DNA of 64,000 nt, from assembly GCA_030602705.1 (NCBI GenBank), contig JAUVZF010000011.1, forward strand, positions 1-64,000. The letters run 5' to 3'. The stretch comes from Planctomycetota bacterium (lineage in GTDB: Bacteria; Planctomycetota; Phycisphaerae; FEN-1346). The notes under the pieces are model-generated. The model was not told the DNA's origin and did no database searches. It saw nothing but the letters and a program-made list of their open reading frames with translations. Position numbers and translations under genes: made by a program. Positions 36,370 through 46,264 of this stretch are shown one piece after another. The number at the start of each line of letters is the position of its first letter. Position 1 is the stretch's first letter.

Positions 36370-36458
36370 GTTGTCGCCGCCCTCGACTTTGCCGTTGACA
36401 GCGGCCTCGACGCCCACCTACACTCGCCGCACGTCACTGGTCAGTGGAGGGCAGACAC

Positions 36459-37652
<1,194 letters not shown>

Positions 37653-37722
37653 CACGCTTCGCGCCACACGCGAATGACCGGGTTAGCCGCCCGTACGGGC
37701 GCGTGCCTTTGCAGGGGCTGCG

Positions 37723-38736
37723 ATGATACCATTCATCAAGAAACTCGCCCGCGGCGAGGACCTCTCGCTCGATGAGTCGCGCGACGCCATCGCCCGCATC
37801 ATGGAGGGCCGGGCCACGCCCGCACAGATAGCCGCCTTCCTGACGGCGCTCTCCATCAAAGGGCCCACCCCCGACGAGATCGCCGGCGCCGCCATCGTCA
37901 TGCGCGAAAAGGCCACGCCCATCGACGTCGGCGACCTGCCCGTAATCGACACCTGCGGCACCGGCGGCACGGGCAAGAAACCGTTCAACATCTCGACGGC
38001 CTCAGCCATCGTGGCGGCGGGAGCAGGGGCATACGTCGCAAAGCACGGCAACCGCGGGGCAACCTCAAAGTGCGGGTCGAGCGACGTCCTGGAGGCCCTG
38101 GGCGTGAACATTGCGGCCGCCCCGGCCGTCGTGGCGCGGTGCATCCGCGAGGCGCACATCGGCTTTCTCTTCGCACCCGCCCTGCACGGGGCCATGAAGT
38201 ACGCCGTCGCGGTGCGCAAGGAGATCGGCATCCGCACGATCTTCAACGTTCTCGGACCCCTGACGAACCCCGCCGGCGCACGCCGACAGGTCATGGGCGT
38301 CTTTGCGGCCGATCTGGTCGAGCCGATTGCCGACGTCATGGTCCGCCTCGGCGTCGAGCACGCCCTGGTGGTCCACTCGATGGACGGCCTCGATGAGATA
38401 TCGCTCTCGGCACCCACACGGGTCTGCGAGGTCAAAGACGGCGCCGTCGCCTGCTACGATATTTCACCGGAGACCCTCGGCCTGCCGAGTGCGCACCTGG
38501 AGGAGATCCGGGCCGAAACGGTCCGGGAGTACGCCGATGCGCTGCGCTCCGTTCTCGCCGGCGACACCGGGCCGCGACGCGACGCCGTCCTGGCCAACGC
38601 CGCCGCCGCACTCTACGTGGCCGGCGTGGCGCCCAGCATTCAAGACGGCATCGAACCGGCCGCCAATGCCATCGACTCCGGCGCAGCCGCCGACGCCCTC
38701 CAATCGCTCATTCAACTCTCCCACGAAACCGCCTGA
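37723..38736 (+). CDS. trpD: Anthranilate phosphoribosyltransferase
   Basis: 337 aa. Transfers phosphoribose to anthranilate in tryptophan synthesis. Motifs DTCGTGGTGKKPFNISTASA (PRPP site), KHGNRGATSKCGSSDVLEALG, and NVLGPLTNPAGARRQVMGVF. ATG 37723 with AGGGG upstream. The last 54 coding bases plus flank (38681-38773) recur at 46055-46147. Confidence 0.94.
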   Translation: MIPFIKKLARGEDLSLDESRDAIARIMEGRATPAQIAAFLTALSIKGPTPDEIAGAAIVMREKATPIDVGDLPVIDTCGTGGTGKKPFNISTASAIVAAGAGAYVAKHGNRGATSKCGSSDVLEALGVNIAAAPAVVARCIREAHIGFLFAPALHGAMKYAVAVRKEIGIRTIFNVLGPLTNPAGARRQVMGVFAADLVEPIADVMVRLGVEHALVVHSMDGLDEISLSAPTRVCEVKDGAVACYDISPETLGLPSAHLEEIRAETVREYADALRSVLAGDTGPRRDAVLANAAAALYVAGVAPSIQDGIEPAANAIDSGAAADALQSLIQLSHETA

Positions 38737-38773
38737 CCTTCACCGCCACCACGCAGGCCTGTCCGGCGTAGCC
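38681..38773 (+). repeat. trpD 3'-end repeat, left copy
   Basis: 93-bp segment comprising the end of trpD and 37 bp downstream, matched without gaps by 46055-46147 (six mismatches by my count). Its last 21 bases (CAGGCCTGTCCGGCGTAGCC) are a dispersed repeat also seen at the window end. The gap to the next gene (38737-39078) contains TTGACA at 38931 with a weak -10 and no other gene. Confidence 0.7.
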
Positions 38774-39078
38774 TTGTCCATACGGACCCGTACGGGGGCG
38801 AGGTCGGGCCGCGGCGCCGCCGCGGCTTTCACCTCCGTGCGGCGGGCTGGACCCGTACCGGGCACGAACCGTACATTATCGGTTTGCTGTGACACAATCG
38901 CTGTGGCGTGGCATGTTCCGGGAAACGTGCTTGACACAACGGCAGCGAGGGTGGCATGTTGCACCCTAAGATTAAGTTTGGATGTTCCACGCCGGGCGCG
39001 CCCGCCCGGCTTGCAGAGCATCCGAGGCCTCCAAAGGGCCTGAACGGTTACGGTCATTCGATAGGCGGGAGACCTCGT

Positions 39079-42000
39079 ATGCGGATGGGCTTTCGTCAGA
39101 CCGGCATGTTCCTGGCAGTGTGGGGTTGTTTGTTTGCCGTCCTGCCTGCGGCGGGGGCCTCTTCCCCTGCTCGCGGGCCCGTCGCATGCTGGACGTTCGA
39201 CGAGGGTGTGCCAGCTTCCTTGAGCGTCCGGGGCGCAGGCGCCGCACGCTTCGTAACAGCCGCCGAGGTGCCGGGCGTCGTGGGCCGGGCCCTCGCGATG
39301 GGGGTGCGGGTCGGCGATGCCCATTACCTGACCGCGCCGATCTCCGCGGACATCAGACTCGGTCCGAACTACACGATTGAGGCGTGGATCCAGGCGACGA
39401 AAGTCGCCGTCTGGAACCGGCTGGTGCTGCACTGGGCCAACCGGCCGGACTACGCCTACCACCTCGCTCTCCACAATGGCCAGGTGAGCCTCTACCACGG
39501 CCAAGCCGATGGAAGGCTCGCGTTCGTCGAGGGGGGACGGGTTCAGGCGGGCCGGTGGCACCATGTGGCAGGCGTCGCCCGAAGCAGCGACGGCGAGCCC
39601 GGCCGGAGCACGCTGACGGTCTATCTCGACGGCCAACCTGTTGGATCCGTCGCCTTCGACGGCACGATCCGCACGCTTGCCACGGAGGGCCTCGGCGTGG
39701 GCGATTCGGCGGGCGCAGCATCTCCGGCCTGCCGCTTCCGCGGGTACTTGGACGACGTGGCGATCTGGAACCGCGCCTTGTCGGCTGAAGAGATCCGCGC
39801 GCACTACGCCCGGCGCAGCGACATCCTCCGCACGCTCCAGGCGGAGCAGCGGAAGGAAGAGATCGCACGCCCCGCCGCGATCGCCCGGCGACTCGCGGAG
39901 TTGGGCGCCAGAGAGATCGTCTTCGCCGAGCGCGAGCCCGGCCGCGACCCGTCAGGACACTACTACGCGAACTTCGGCTACTCGTGCATCGACCCGGACT
40001 ACTGGCTTCACGGCGCCGACGGCGGACGGCTCTGCAAACTCGATGTCCGCACGGGGCAGGTGACCGTGCTGCTGGCCGATCCCGGCGGCGGGGTGCGAGA
40101 CCCACGGGTCCACTACAACGGCAAGAAGATCCTCTTCTCGTACCGCAAGGCCGGCAGCCACTTCTACCACCTCTACGAGATCCACGTTGATGGAACGCGC
40201 CTGCGCCAGATCACCAGCGGCCCTTGGGACGACGTCGAGCCGGCGTATCTGCCCGACGGAGACATCATTTTCTGTTCCACTCGCTGCAAGCGATACATCG
40301 GCTGCTGGCTGGCCCCCACCGCGGTGCTGTACCGCTGCGGCCCCGATGGGAAGAACATCCGGGCGCTCTCTTCGGGGGGCTTCACAGAGAGCACGCCCGC
40401 CATTCTGCCGGACGGGCGCGTACTGTACACCCGCTGGGAATACGTGAATCGCGATCCGGTGAGTTTCCACCACCTTTGGACGATGAACCCCGACGGCACC
40501 GGCCAGATGGTCTACTTCGGCAACATGCGCCCCGGCGGGGTCTTCATTGACGCCGGCCCCATCGCCGGTACCGACAGCGTGGTCTTCATCCACTCCCCCG
40601 GCCACGGCAGGAACGAGCACGCCGGACACGTCGCCACGGTCACCGCAGGTCACGGGCCCGACGCCCCGTGGGCGATGAAGCGCATTTCCCGGACCGGCGA
40701 TTTCCGCGATCCGTACGCGCTTTCAGACGGCATGTTTCTCGCCGCCCGGGGGAAGTCAATCGTTCTCCTGGACGCCCGGGGCCGGACCGAACTCCTCCAC
40801 ACGGCTGCGCCGATGGTGCACGAACCGAGGCCGATCATTTCCAGGTCGCGCGAGAGGGTGCTGCCGTCCCGGACAGATCCGGCCAAAGAAACCGCAACGC
40901 TGCTCCTCGCGGACGTGTATCAGGGGCGAAACCTGGTCGGCCTCCGGCGCGGCGCCATCAAGAAACTGCTCGTCCTGGAACAGTTGCCCAAGCCGGCAAA
41001 CTACCACGGCGGCGGCTCGCAGCCGATCGGCCACGGCGTGACGTCCACGCTGAAACGGATCCTCGGTACCGTGCCCGTGGAACCGGACGGCTCGGCCTGC
41101 TTCGAGGCCCCGCCCATGCGGAGCGTGTACTTCGCTGCCTTGGATGAGAACGACCTGTCCGTCAAGCAGATGCGCTCCTTCTTGACGCTCCAGCCGGGGG
41201 AGACGGTCGGCTGCGTGGGCTGCCATGAGCCGCGGACGAAAACTCCTGCCGGCCCCGCGCGCGGGCCGCTGCAGGCCCTGCGACGCACGCCCAGCCGCAT
41301 CCAACCGATCAACGACGTTCCCGACGTCATGGACTTCCCACGCGACGTGCAGCCTGTACTCGACCGGCACTGCGCCCGTTGCCACAACCACGAGAAGCGC
41401 AAGGGCGGTGTGATCCTGACGGGCGACCGGGGCCCGGTCTACTCCCACTCCTACTACACGCTGTTGCTGCACTGGCAGGTGAAGGACACCGCCGGCAATC
41501 CGGCACATGGCAGCGGACGACAGCGCGGCAACGACAGGCCCTATGCGGCGTACAGTTCCGCCTCGCCGCTGATGAAGAAGATCGACGGCAGTCACCACGA
41601 GGTCCGGCTGACCCCGCGAGAGCGGGTGACGATCCGTCTATGGATCGACTCCGGCGCGGCGTACGCCGGGACCTACGCGGCCTACGGCTCAGGCCAGGTC
41701 GGCGGGTGCTGGGGCAACAACCGCCCCGTACGGGTCATGGCCGACGGCTGGCCGTCTACGCCGCCGGCTCGGGAGGCCATCCAGCAGCGGTGCATGTCGT
41801 GTCACGGGAAGTGGCTGCCGAAACACGTCACCGACCGGGTTCCCCTGAACCCCTGGGGAGACATGCTGGCGTGGACGCGGCCCTTGAGCCGCTTCTCGCG
41901 GCACCGCGTCTTCAACCTCAGCCGGCCGAAGAGGTCCCTGATCCTCCTGGCGCCCCTGTCGCGCCAGGCCGGCGGCTACGCCCGGGGCAAGCCGCAGCAG

Positions 42001-42387
42001 CGCCGGATCAAAGAAGACAGGGGTCGCCCCCCCAAGCCGGTCGTGCATCCGCTCATCTTCCACGATACCGCGGATCCGGACTACCGCAAGATCCTCGCCC
42101 ATATCCAGGCCGCGAAGGCAAAACTCGACCAGATCAAGCGCTTCGACATGCCGGGCTTCCGCCCCCCGCCGGAGTACGTCCGCGAGATGCAACGCTACGG
42201 CGTCCTCCCGGCGGCGTTCGACCTGGCGAACGACCCGATCGACGTCTACACGACCGATCGGGCGTACTGGCGCTCGTTGTGGCACAGGCCAATCCAAGCC
42301 GGACATCCATCTATGAGCAAGTCTCTGTCAACTCGGAAGCGGGCCGGCTCCGCCATGGCAGCCTTGGCTGCGGCGGCTGGATTCTGA
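39079..42387 (+). CDS. Secreted LamG-like + HzsA-like beta-propeller / c-type haem protein
   Basis: 1102 aa from ATG 39079 (signal peptide MGFRQTGMFLAVWGCLFAVLPAAG; track start 38956 is upstream). N-terminal LamG/concanavalin-like domain (NYTIEAWIQATKVAVWNRLVLH, GRWHHVAGVARSS, GYLDDVAIWNRALS). Then the same propeller and haem arrangement as the gene at 2626: DVEPAYLPDGDIIF, YTRWEYVNRDPVSFHHLWTM, and CxxCH motifs GCVGCHEPR, HCARCHNHEK and RCMSCHGK. The two proteins share order and motifs, so they are paralogues differing by the LamG module. Likely an exported haem protein binding polysaccharide or cell surface; function unproven. Confidence 0.78.
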   Translation: MRMGFRQTGMFLAVWGCLFAVLPAAGASSPARGPVACWTFDEGVPASLSVRGAGAARFVTAAEVPGVVGRALAMGVRVGDAHYLTAPISADIRLGPNYTIEAWIQATKVAVWNRLVLHWANRPDYAYHLALHNGQVSLYHGQADGRLAFVEGGRVQAGRWHHVAGVARSSDGEPGRSTLTVYLDGQPVGSVAFDGTIRTLATEGLGVGDSAGAASPACRFRGYLDDVAIWNRALSAEEIRAHYARRSDILRTLQAEQRKEEIARPAAIARRLAELGAREIVFAEREPGRDPSGHYYANFGYSCIDPDYWLHGADGGRLCKLDVRTGQVTVLLADPGGGVRDPRVHYNGKKILFSYRKAGSHFYHLYEIHVDGTRLRQITSGPWDDVEPAYLPDGDIIFCSTRCKRYIGCWLAPTAVLYRCGPDGKNIRALSSGGFTESTPAILPDGRVLYTRWEYVNRDPVSFHHLWTMNPDGTGQMVYFGNMRPGGVFIDAGPIAGTDSVVFIHSPGHGRNEHAGHVATVTAGHGPDAPWAMKRISRTGDFRDPYALSDGMFLAARGKSIVLLDARGRTELLHTAAPMVHEPRPIISRSRERVLPSRTDPAKETATLLLADVYQGRNLVGLRRGAIKKLLVLEQLPKPANYHGGGSQPIGHGVTSTLKRILGTVPVEPDGSACFEAPPMRSVYFAALDENDLSVKQMRSFLTLQPGETVGCVGCHEPRTKTPAGPARGPLQALRRTPSRIQPINDVPDVMDFPRDVQPVLDRHCARCHNHEKRKGGVILTGDRGPVYSHSYYTLLLHWQVKDTAGNPAHGSGRQRGNDRPYAAYSSASPLMKKIDGSHHEVRLTPRERVTIRLWIDSGAAYAGTYAAYGSGQVGGCWGNNRPVRVMADGWPSTPPAREAIQQRCMSCHGKWLPKHVTDRVPLNPWGDMLAWTRPLSRFSRHRVFNLSRPKRSLILLAPLSRQAGGYARGKPQQRRIKEDRGRPPKPVVHPLIFHDTADPDYRKILAHIQAAKAKLDQIKRFDMPGFRPPPEYVREMQRYGVLPAAFDLANDPIDVYTTDRAYWRSLWHRPIQAGHPSMSKSLSTRKRAGSAMAALAAAAGF

Positions 42388-42584
42388 AGCGGATTTCTTC
42401 CGGCCATCCATTCGGTGTCGTCGCTTGGGGCGCACCCGATTACGATGGAAGGGCTTGACGCCGCGCGAGGGGGCGGCAGAATACAGGAACGATAGGCTTT
42501 GCCCGGCGTCGCGTGACGCCGGGGACGCTAAACACCTGCGCACGATGAACGCCTTACGAGACTCTTTGGGGATAGGAGCCGGTT

Positions 42585-43622
42585 ATGAAGAAGTACTTAC
42601 TTTCAGTTTTAGCGGCAACGTTGTGTTCCGGTCCGGTTCTGGCGAACACGATGACTGATGTCCTTGTCGGGACACGGGGGGGCAACGTGCTTCCGTACAA
42701 ACTGTCTCTTCCTGATGACTATAAGAATAATAAAAATAAATACCCGGTGCTGGTCTACTTGCACGGCGCCGCCGAAAATGGCACCGATCTGAAAGCCGTG
42801 CGGATTCCCGGGGGCAAGGACGGCACCTATGAACAATGGTACGAGCGATTTATTTTTATCGCCCCCCAATGTCCCCCTGGCAAGAATTGGGACGCGCAGA
42901 ATTGCGCTTATGTAAAGGCCATAATCGATTATGCGAAGACTCACCTGCGAATAGATGGTGACAGGGTTTGCATTACAGGTATGAGCATGGGGGGGTATGG
43001 AACCTATGCTATGGTTGGTCATTATCCCTACTTTGCAGTTGCCAATCCCATTGTCGGGGCTGGAACCTGGATCAACGCGCCGGCGATTAGGCACATTCCG
43101 TTCTGGAGTTTCGCGACCGCTATAGACCCTCTTGTGCCGATTGCGGATTGCCGGGCAACGGTTGATAAGCTGCGGGCGGCGGGCGCCTATGCGAGATTCA
43201 CCGTGTTTGCGAATCTGCCTCACCGCTTGCCCAGCCATCGGTGTTGGAAAGACACGTTTATCTTCGACTGGATGTTTGCCCAGAAACGCGGTACCCCGCA
43301 TAACTATCACCTTGCAGTCGTCGATGGCACCTTGCAGTCGCCGTCCAACAGCAGCGGCGATGGGTTCTACGAACCGAAGACCGTGCATAAAATTACAGCC
43401 CGCGCGCCGGATACGGCGAAAAAGGAAGTGTTTACAGGATGGACCAGCAGCGCAGGCATGGGACGCTTTTGGGTCAGGCCTGATTATCCCACACACAAAT
43501 CGACTACATATCCGGCCAGGAGTAAAGGGAGATTCGCCAAGGCAAAGGCCCTGACCACTACCTTCACGATGCCCGCTAATGATGTTATCGTCACGGCGAA
43601 TTATGAGATCAACGGCAACTAG
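42585..43622 (+). CDS. Secreted esterase (PHB depolymerase-like) with C-terminal repeat domain
   Basis: 345 aa with signal peptide MKKYLLSVLAATLCSGPVLA. The catalytic domain has YPVLVYLHGAAENG and nucleophile elbow ITGMSMGGYGTYAMV (Ser), resembling secreted alpha/beta-hydrolase esterases of the Esterase_PHB family. The C-terminal ~80 residues (VHKITARAPDTAKKEVFTGWTS..TTFTMPANDVIVTANYE) match a bacterial InlB/Flg_new-like repeat module. The frame ends TAG (43620-43622) but stays open in the same frame to 43838. Part of the AT-richer block 42.5-45.7 kb. Confidence 0.75.
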   Translation: MKKYLLSVLAATLCSGPVLANTMTDVLVGTRGGNVLPYKLSLPDDYKNNKNKYPVLVYLHGAAENGTDLKAVRIPGGKDGTYEQWYERFIFIAPQCPPGKNWDAQNCAYVKAIIDYAKTHLRIDGDRVCITGMSMGGYGTYAMVGHYPYFAVANPIVGAGTWINAPAIRHIPFWSFATAIDPLVPIADCRATVDKLRAAGAYARFTVFANLPHRLPSHRCWKDTFIFDWMFAQKRGTPHNYHLAVVDGTLQSPSNSSGDGFYEPKTVHKITARAPDTAKKEVFTGWTSSAGMGRFWVRPDYPTHKSTTYPARSKGRFAKAKALTTTFTMPANDVIVTANYEINGN

Positions 43623-43655
43623 AAAGCCCCGGTCGCCGGTGCCGCGGTCGATGGG

Positions 43656-43838
43656 ATGCGGATCTGGAGGGACAAAAACGGCAAGACGCTGAAGGCGAAG
43701 TACGTTGCCACGCGCGGCTACAGTGTGGTGCTCGAAGATGCAGGTGGGCGTCAGGTGAAAGTCAGACTCTCCACGCTCTCTGCAGAAGATCGGGCCTTTA
43801 TCGGCAATCTGCCAAAGACTGCGGCAAGCAACAAATAA
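43656..43838 (+). pseudogene. SHD1-like module in frame after the esterase stop
   Basis: 60 codons beginning MRIWRDKNGKTLKAKYVATRGYSVVLEDAGG..KVRLSTLSAEDRAFI, which fits the SHD1-like fold of planctomycete exported proteins. It is in the same frame as the esterase (42585); the only separation is TAG at 43620 and a short Ala/Val linker (KAPVAGAAVDG). The ATG at 43656 has no good ribosome site, so it was probably a C-terminal module of the esterase, either cut off by a nonsense mutation or reached by stop-codon readthrough. Confidence 0.55.
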
Positions 43839-43880
43839 GGGGTTGACGTGGCGTCGCCAGCGCAACCTGCTGAGCATAAA

Positions 43881-44210
43881 TGAGCCTGTTGCACAAAGGC
43901 GTTGCGCCGGATCCACCCGCCGCGTGGCCGAATTCCGACGCACCCGGCGGCAACGCAGCGCCTGGCGCGGAGACGGCAAACGAACCACGGGGCCTTTCGC
44001 CGTGCGCCAGCGAGGGGGGCGGCGGTCTGCGCCACGCACCGCCTGCTGAAGTTGCAGGGCAGCGGCAAGGCGAATTGGAACTGAGCGACGGAAGGGGTTG
44101 ACACCCCCCGGAAAACGTTAATCTCTTCTCCAACACGGTGCCCCGGCCGACTTGAAGCCGAACTCAAGGGGAGTTGGCGGTCGGTCAGGGGGGTTCATGC
44201 AACAGGCTCA
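43881..44210. mobile_element. Short TIR element upstream of the GH32 gene
   Basis: 330 bp bounded by 13-bp inverted repeats TGAGCCTGTTGCA and TGCAACAGGCTCA. No ORF inside with coding character; no clear target duplication (left flank CATAAA, right flank ACGGTAAC). It sits 24 nt before the GH32 start and may supply its leader. Confidence 0.65.
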
Positions 44211-44233
44211 ACGGTAACAGAAAGGAACATTCA

Positions 44234-45685
44234 ATGATGAAGCGTCTCATTCTCACCCTGGCTATCGGCTTTGCCCTACAGGCAACCACGTCTTACGCGC
44301 AGTTCGATCCGCACCCCGAAGGGATCGACTACACGGAGAACTTTCGTGGACAGTTTCATTTCAGTCCCAAAACGGAGTGGATGAATGATATTAATGCGCT
44401 CATGTACCACGACGGCAAATACCACATGATCTATCAATGGGGTAAACGAATCCGACATGGCGGTTACGCTACGAGTAAAGATCTCCTGCGCTGGAAAGAC
44501 GAGGGAGCTGCGCTCATCCCCCAGGACTCGTTCTTGCCTAAGGAAGCGGTCCGGAACGTGAGCGGGTCCCAGGTCTATTCGGGCAGCGGAGTCGTCGTGT
44601 CCGGCGAAGTCGCGGAGAAGATCACCGGTTCGCCGAAGGAAGCGATGGTCGCGATCTATACGGGCACCAAGTGCGGCACATGCCTCGCCTGGAGTAACGA
44701 CGGCGGAGAATCGTGGCACGATTACAAAGCAAACCCGGTCGCCAACCCGACAGGAGGGGCTAACCCGCGCGATCCTTGCGTTTTCATGTACGAGCCGACC
44801 AGGACCTGGATCCTGGCCATCTTCGAGGGAGGCACCACGTTCTACGGATCGAAAGACCTGATCGAATGGGAGCGATTGAGCAACATTCGATTCGGTCACG
44901 AATGTCCCGATGTCTATGAACTTCCACTCGACGGCGATAAGAATAAGATGAAGTGGGTTCTGCAAGACGCGAACGGTTCCTACCTCGTGGGGCGGTTCGA
45001 CGGCACGACGTTTACCCCCGAGCAAGATAAACTCGTCATGGACTGTGGCCCGGACTTCTACGGCGCGCAAACGTTCTTCCGCCCGAACCTGCCGACCAAG
45101 GAACTGATCCAGATCGCCTGGAACGATCACTGGAATGGCGGCGTCGGAGAAAAGCCCTGGGAAAGAAACGCGACGTTTCCGGTCGAACTGGGGCTCGTCA
45201 CGTACGATGGCAAGATGCGAATCACCCGCACGCCCATTCCGGCGATAAAAACAATCTACAAGGGGACGAAGACGTGGCGCGATAAGGCGATCACGGACGC
45301 CGCGGGCGGCAAGAATATTTTCAAAGGAACAGAATCAAAAACGTTTGACTTAACCGCCGTATTCGACCTTGCCGGCACGACTGCCAAAGCGATCGAGTTC
45401 AAAATTGCCAACAAGGTAATCACTTACGACATCGCAAACCAAACGCTGATGGGCAAAAGCCTCAAGCCGGACGAGAAAGGTCGCTTGACGATCCGTATGC
45501 TCGTTGACCGGGGCCAACTCGAAGTCTTCTCCGCGGGGGGAGTGTTTTCCTATTCTCAACAATTCGCATTCTCGCCGGATGATGCCAGCCTGAATCTCTG
45601 CACCAAGGGCGGCGAGGTGCGGCTTGTGTCGCTACAGTTGAACGAGGTCGCCCGTACCTGGGCCCGAAGTGTTTCGCAACGATGA
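44234..45685 (+). CDS. Secreted GH32 beta-fructosidase (levanase/invertase-type)
   Basis: 483 aa from ATG 44234 (AAAGGAAC upstream; signal peptide MMKRLILTLAIGFALQATTSYA). Catalytic blocks: nucleophile EWMNDINAL, RDP in NPRDPCVFM, and acid/base ECPDVYEL, so all three invariant positions are kept. This is the canonical counterpart of the altered GH32 at 7936. Cleaves terminal or internal fructose links of sucrose, inulin or levan; endo or exo preference is not readable. AT-richer than the flanking genes. The next ORF overlaps its stop by 4 nt. Confidence 0.9.
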   Translation: MMKRLILTLAIGFALQATTSYAQFDPHPEGIDYTENFRGQFHFSPKTEWMNDINALMYHDGKYHMIYQWGKRIRHGGYATSKDLLRWKDEGAALIPQDSFLPKEAVRNVSGSQVYSGSGVVVSGEVAEKITGSPKEAMVAIYTGTKCGTCLAWSNDGGESWHDYKANPVANPTGGANPRDPCVFMYEPTRTWILAIFEGGTTFYGSKDLIEWERLSNIRFGHECPDVYELPLDGDKNKMKWVLQDANGSYLVGRFDGTTFTPEQDKLVMDCGPDFYGAQTFFRPNLPTKELIQIAWNDHWNGGVGEKPWERNATFPVELGLVTYDGKMRITRTPIPAIKTIYKGTKTWRDKAITDAAGGKNIFKGTESKTFDLTAVFDLAGTTAKAIEFKIANKVITYDIANQTLMGKSLKPDEKGRLTIRMLVDRGQLEVFSAGGVFSYSQQFAFSPDDASLNLCTKGGEVRLVSLQLNEVARTWARSVSQR

Positions 45686-46035
45686 GAAACGATCATGATC
45701 GGGCACGAACAGATGCTCGAACTCAAACGATGGAACACCCCGACGATGGCTTCGACTGGAAACTTTCCAAAAAGCATCCTTTAGTTCTCGAGTTCAAGAT
45801 TCTCTGGGAAGATGGCGAGGTTCAGCGCTTCCGCAGGCTTGAGATGCAGAAACTCTACTTCGAAGACGGCAAGCCCAAGGCGCTGTTCCTGGCCGCATTG
45901 CCTGTCGGTACACGTGATTCTTTCGGAATCGCCATTGCCCTGCGGCCACAGGAGTCTCCCCCGGCGGCGAAATCGCGAGAGGAATCGGGGACCCGCCGCC
46001 CGCCGGCCGGCGGACTACGCAGGCCCATGAAGTAG
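45682..46035 (+). pseudogene. C-terminal fragment of a propeller glycosidase-like protein
   Basis: 117-codon ORF. The central part, RRLEMQKLYFEDGKPKALFLAALPVG..DSFGIAIALRP, resembles the last blade of secreted five-bladed carbohydrate-active proteins, but no upstream catalytic part exists, and the C-terminal portion (PAAKSREESGTRRPPAGG) is repeat-like. It ends in a segment that contains the trpD 3' copy at 46055. Likely a decayed fragment joined to repeat sequence at the island edge. Confidence 0.4.
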
Positions 46036-46054
46036 TCCAAGAAGTCACTTCGCA

Positions 46055-46147
46055 GCGCAGCCGCAGGCGCCCTCCAATCCCTCATCCAACTCTCCCACGA
46101 AACCGCCTGACCTGCACCACCACCACGCAGGCCTGTCCGGCGTAGCC
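46055..46147 (+). repeat. trpD 3'-end repeat, right copy
   Basis: 93 bp matching 38681-38773 without gaps (six mismatches). It encodes the last 17 codons of trpD (ALQSLIQLSHETA) in an orphan position between the 38.8-46.0 kb block and the methylase gene. Confidence 0.75.
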
Positions 46148-46264
46148 CTCAACGGAAATAGGACGTGATTTTGCGGGCGGGAGAGGGTATTACTATCCGG
46201 AGTCTGGGCCCGGAGTGGGCCGTAGGGTCATAGAACTCGACCGAACGGTAGGGGGAGAGACGCC

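Noticed and set aside
42609-44039. 476-codon minus-strand ORF
   Set aside because: Shadow across the esterase and into the TIR element; no recognisable protein.
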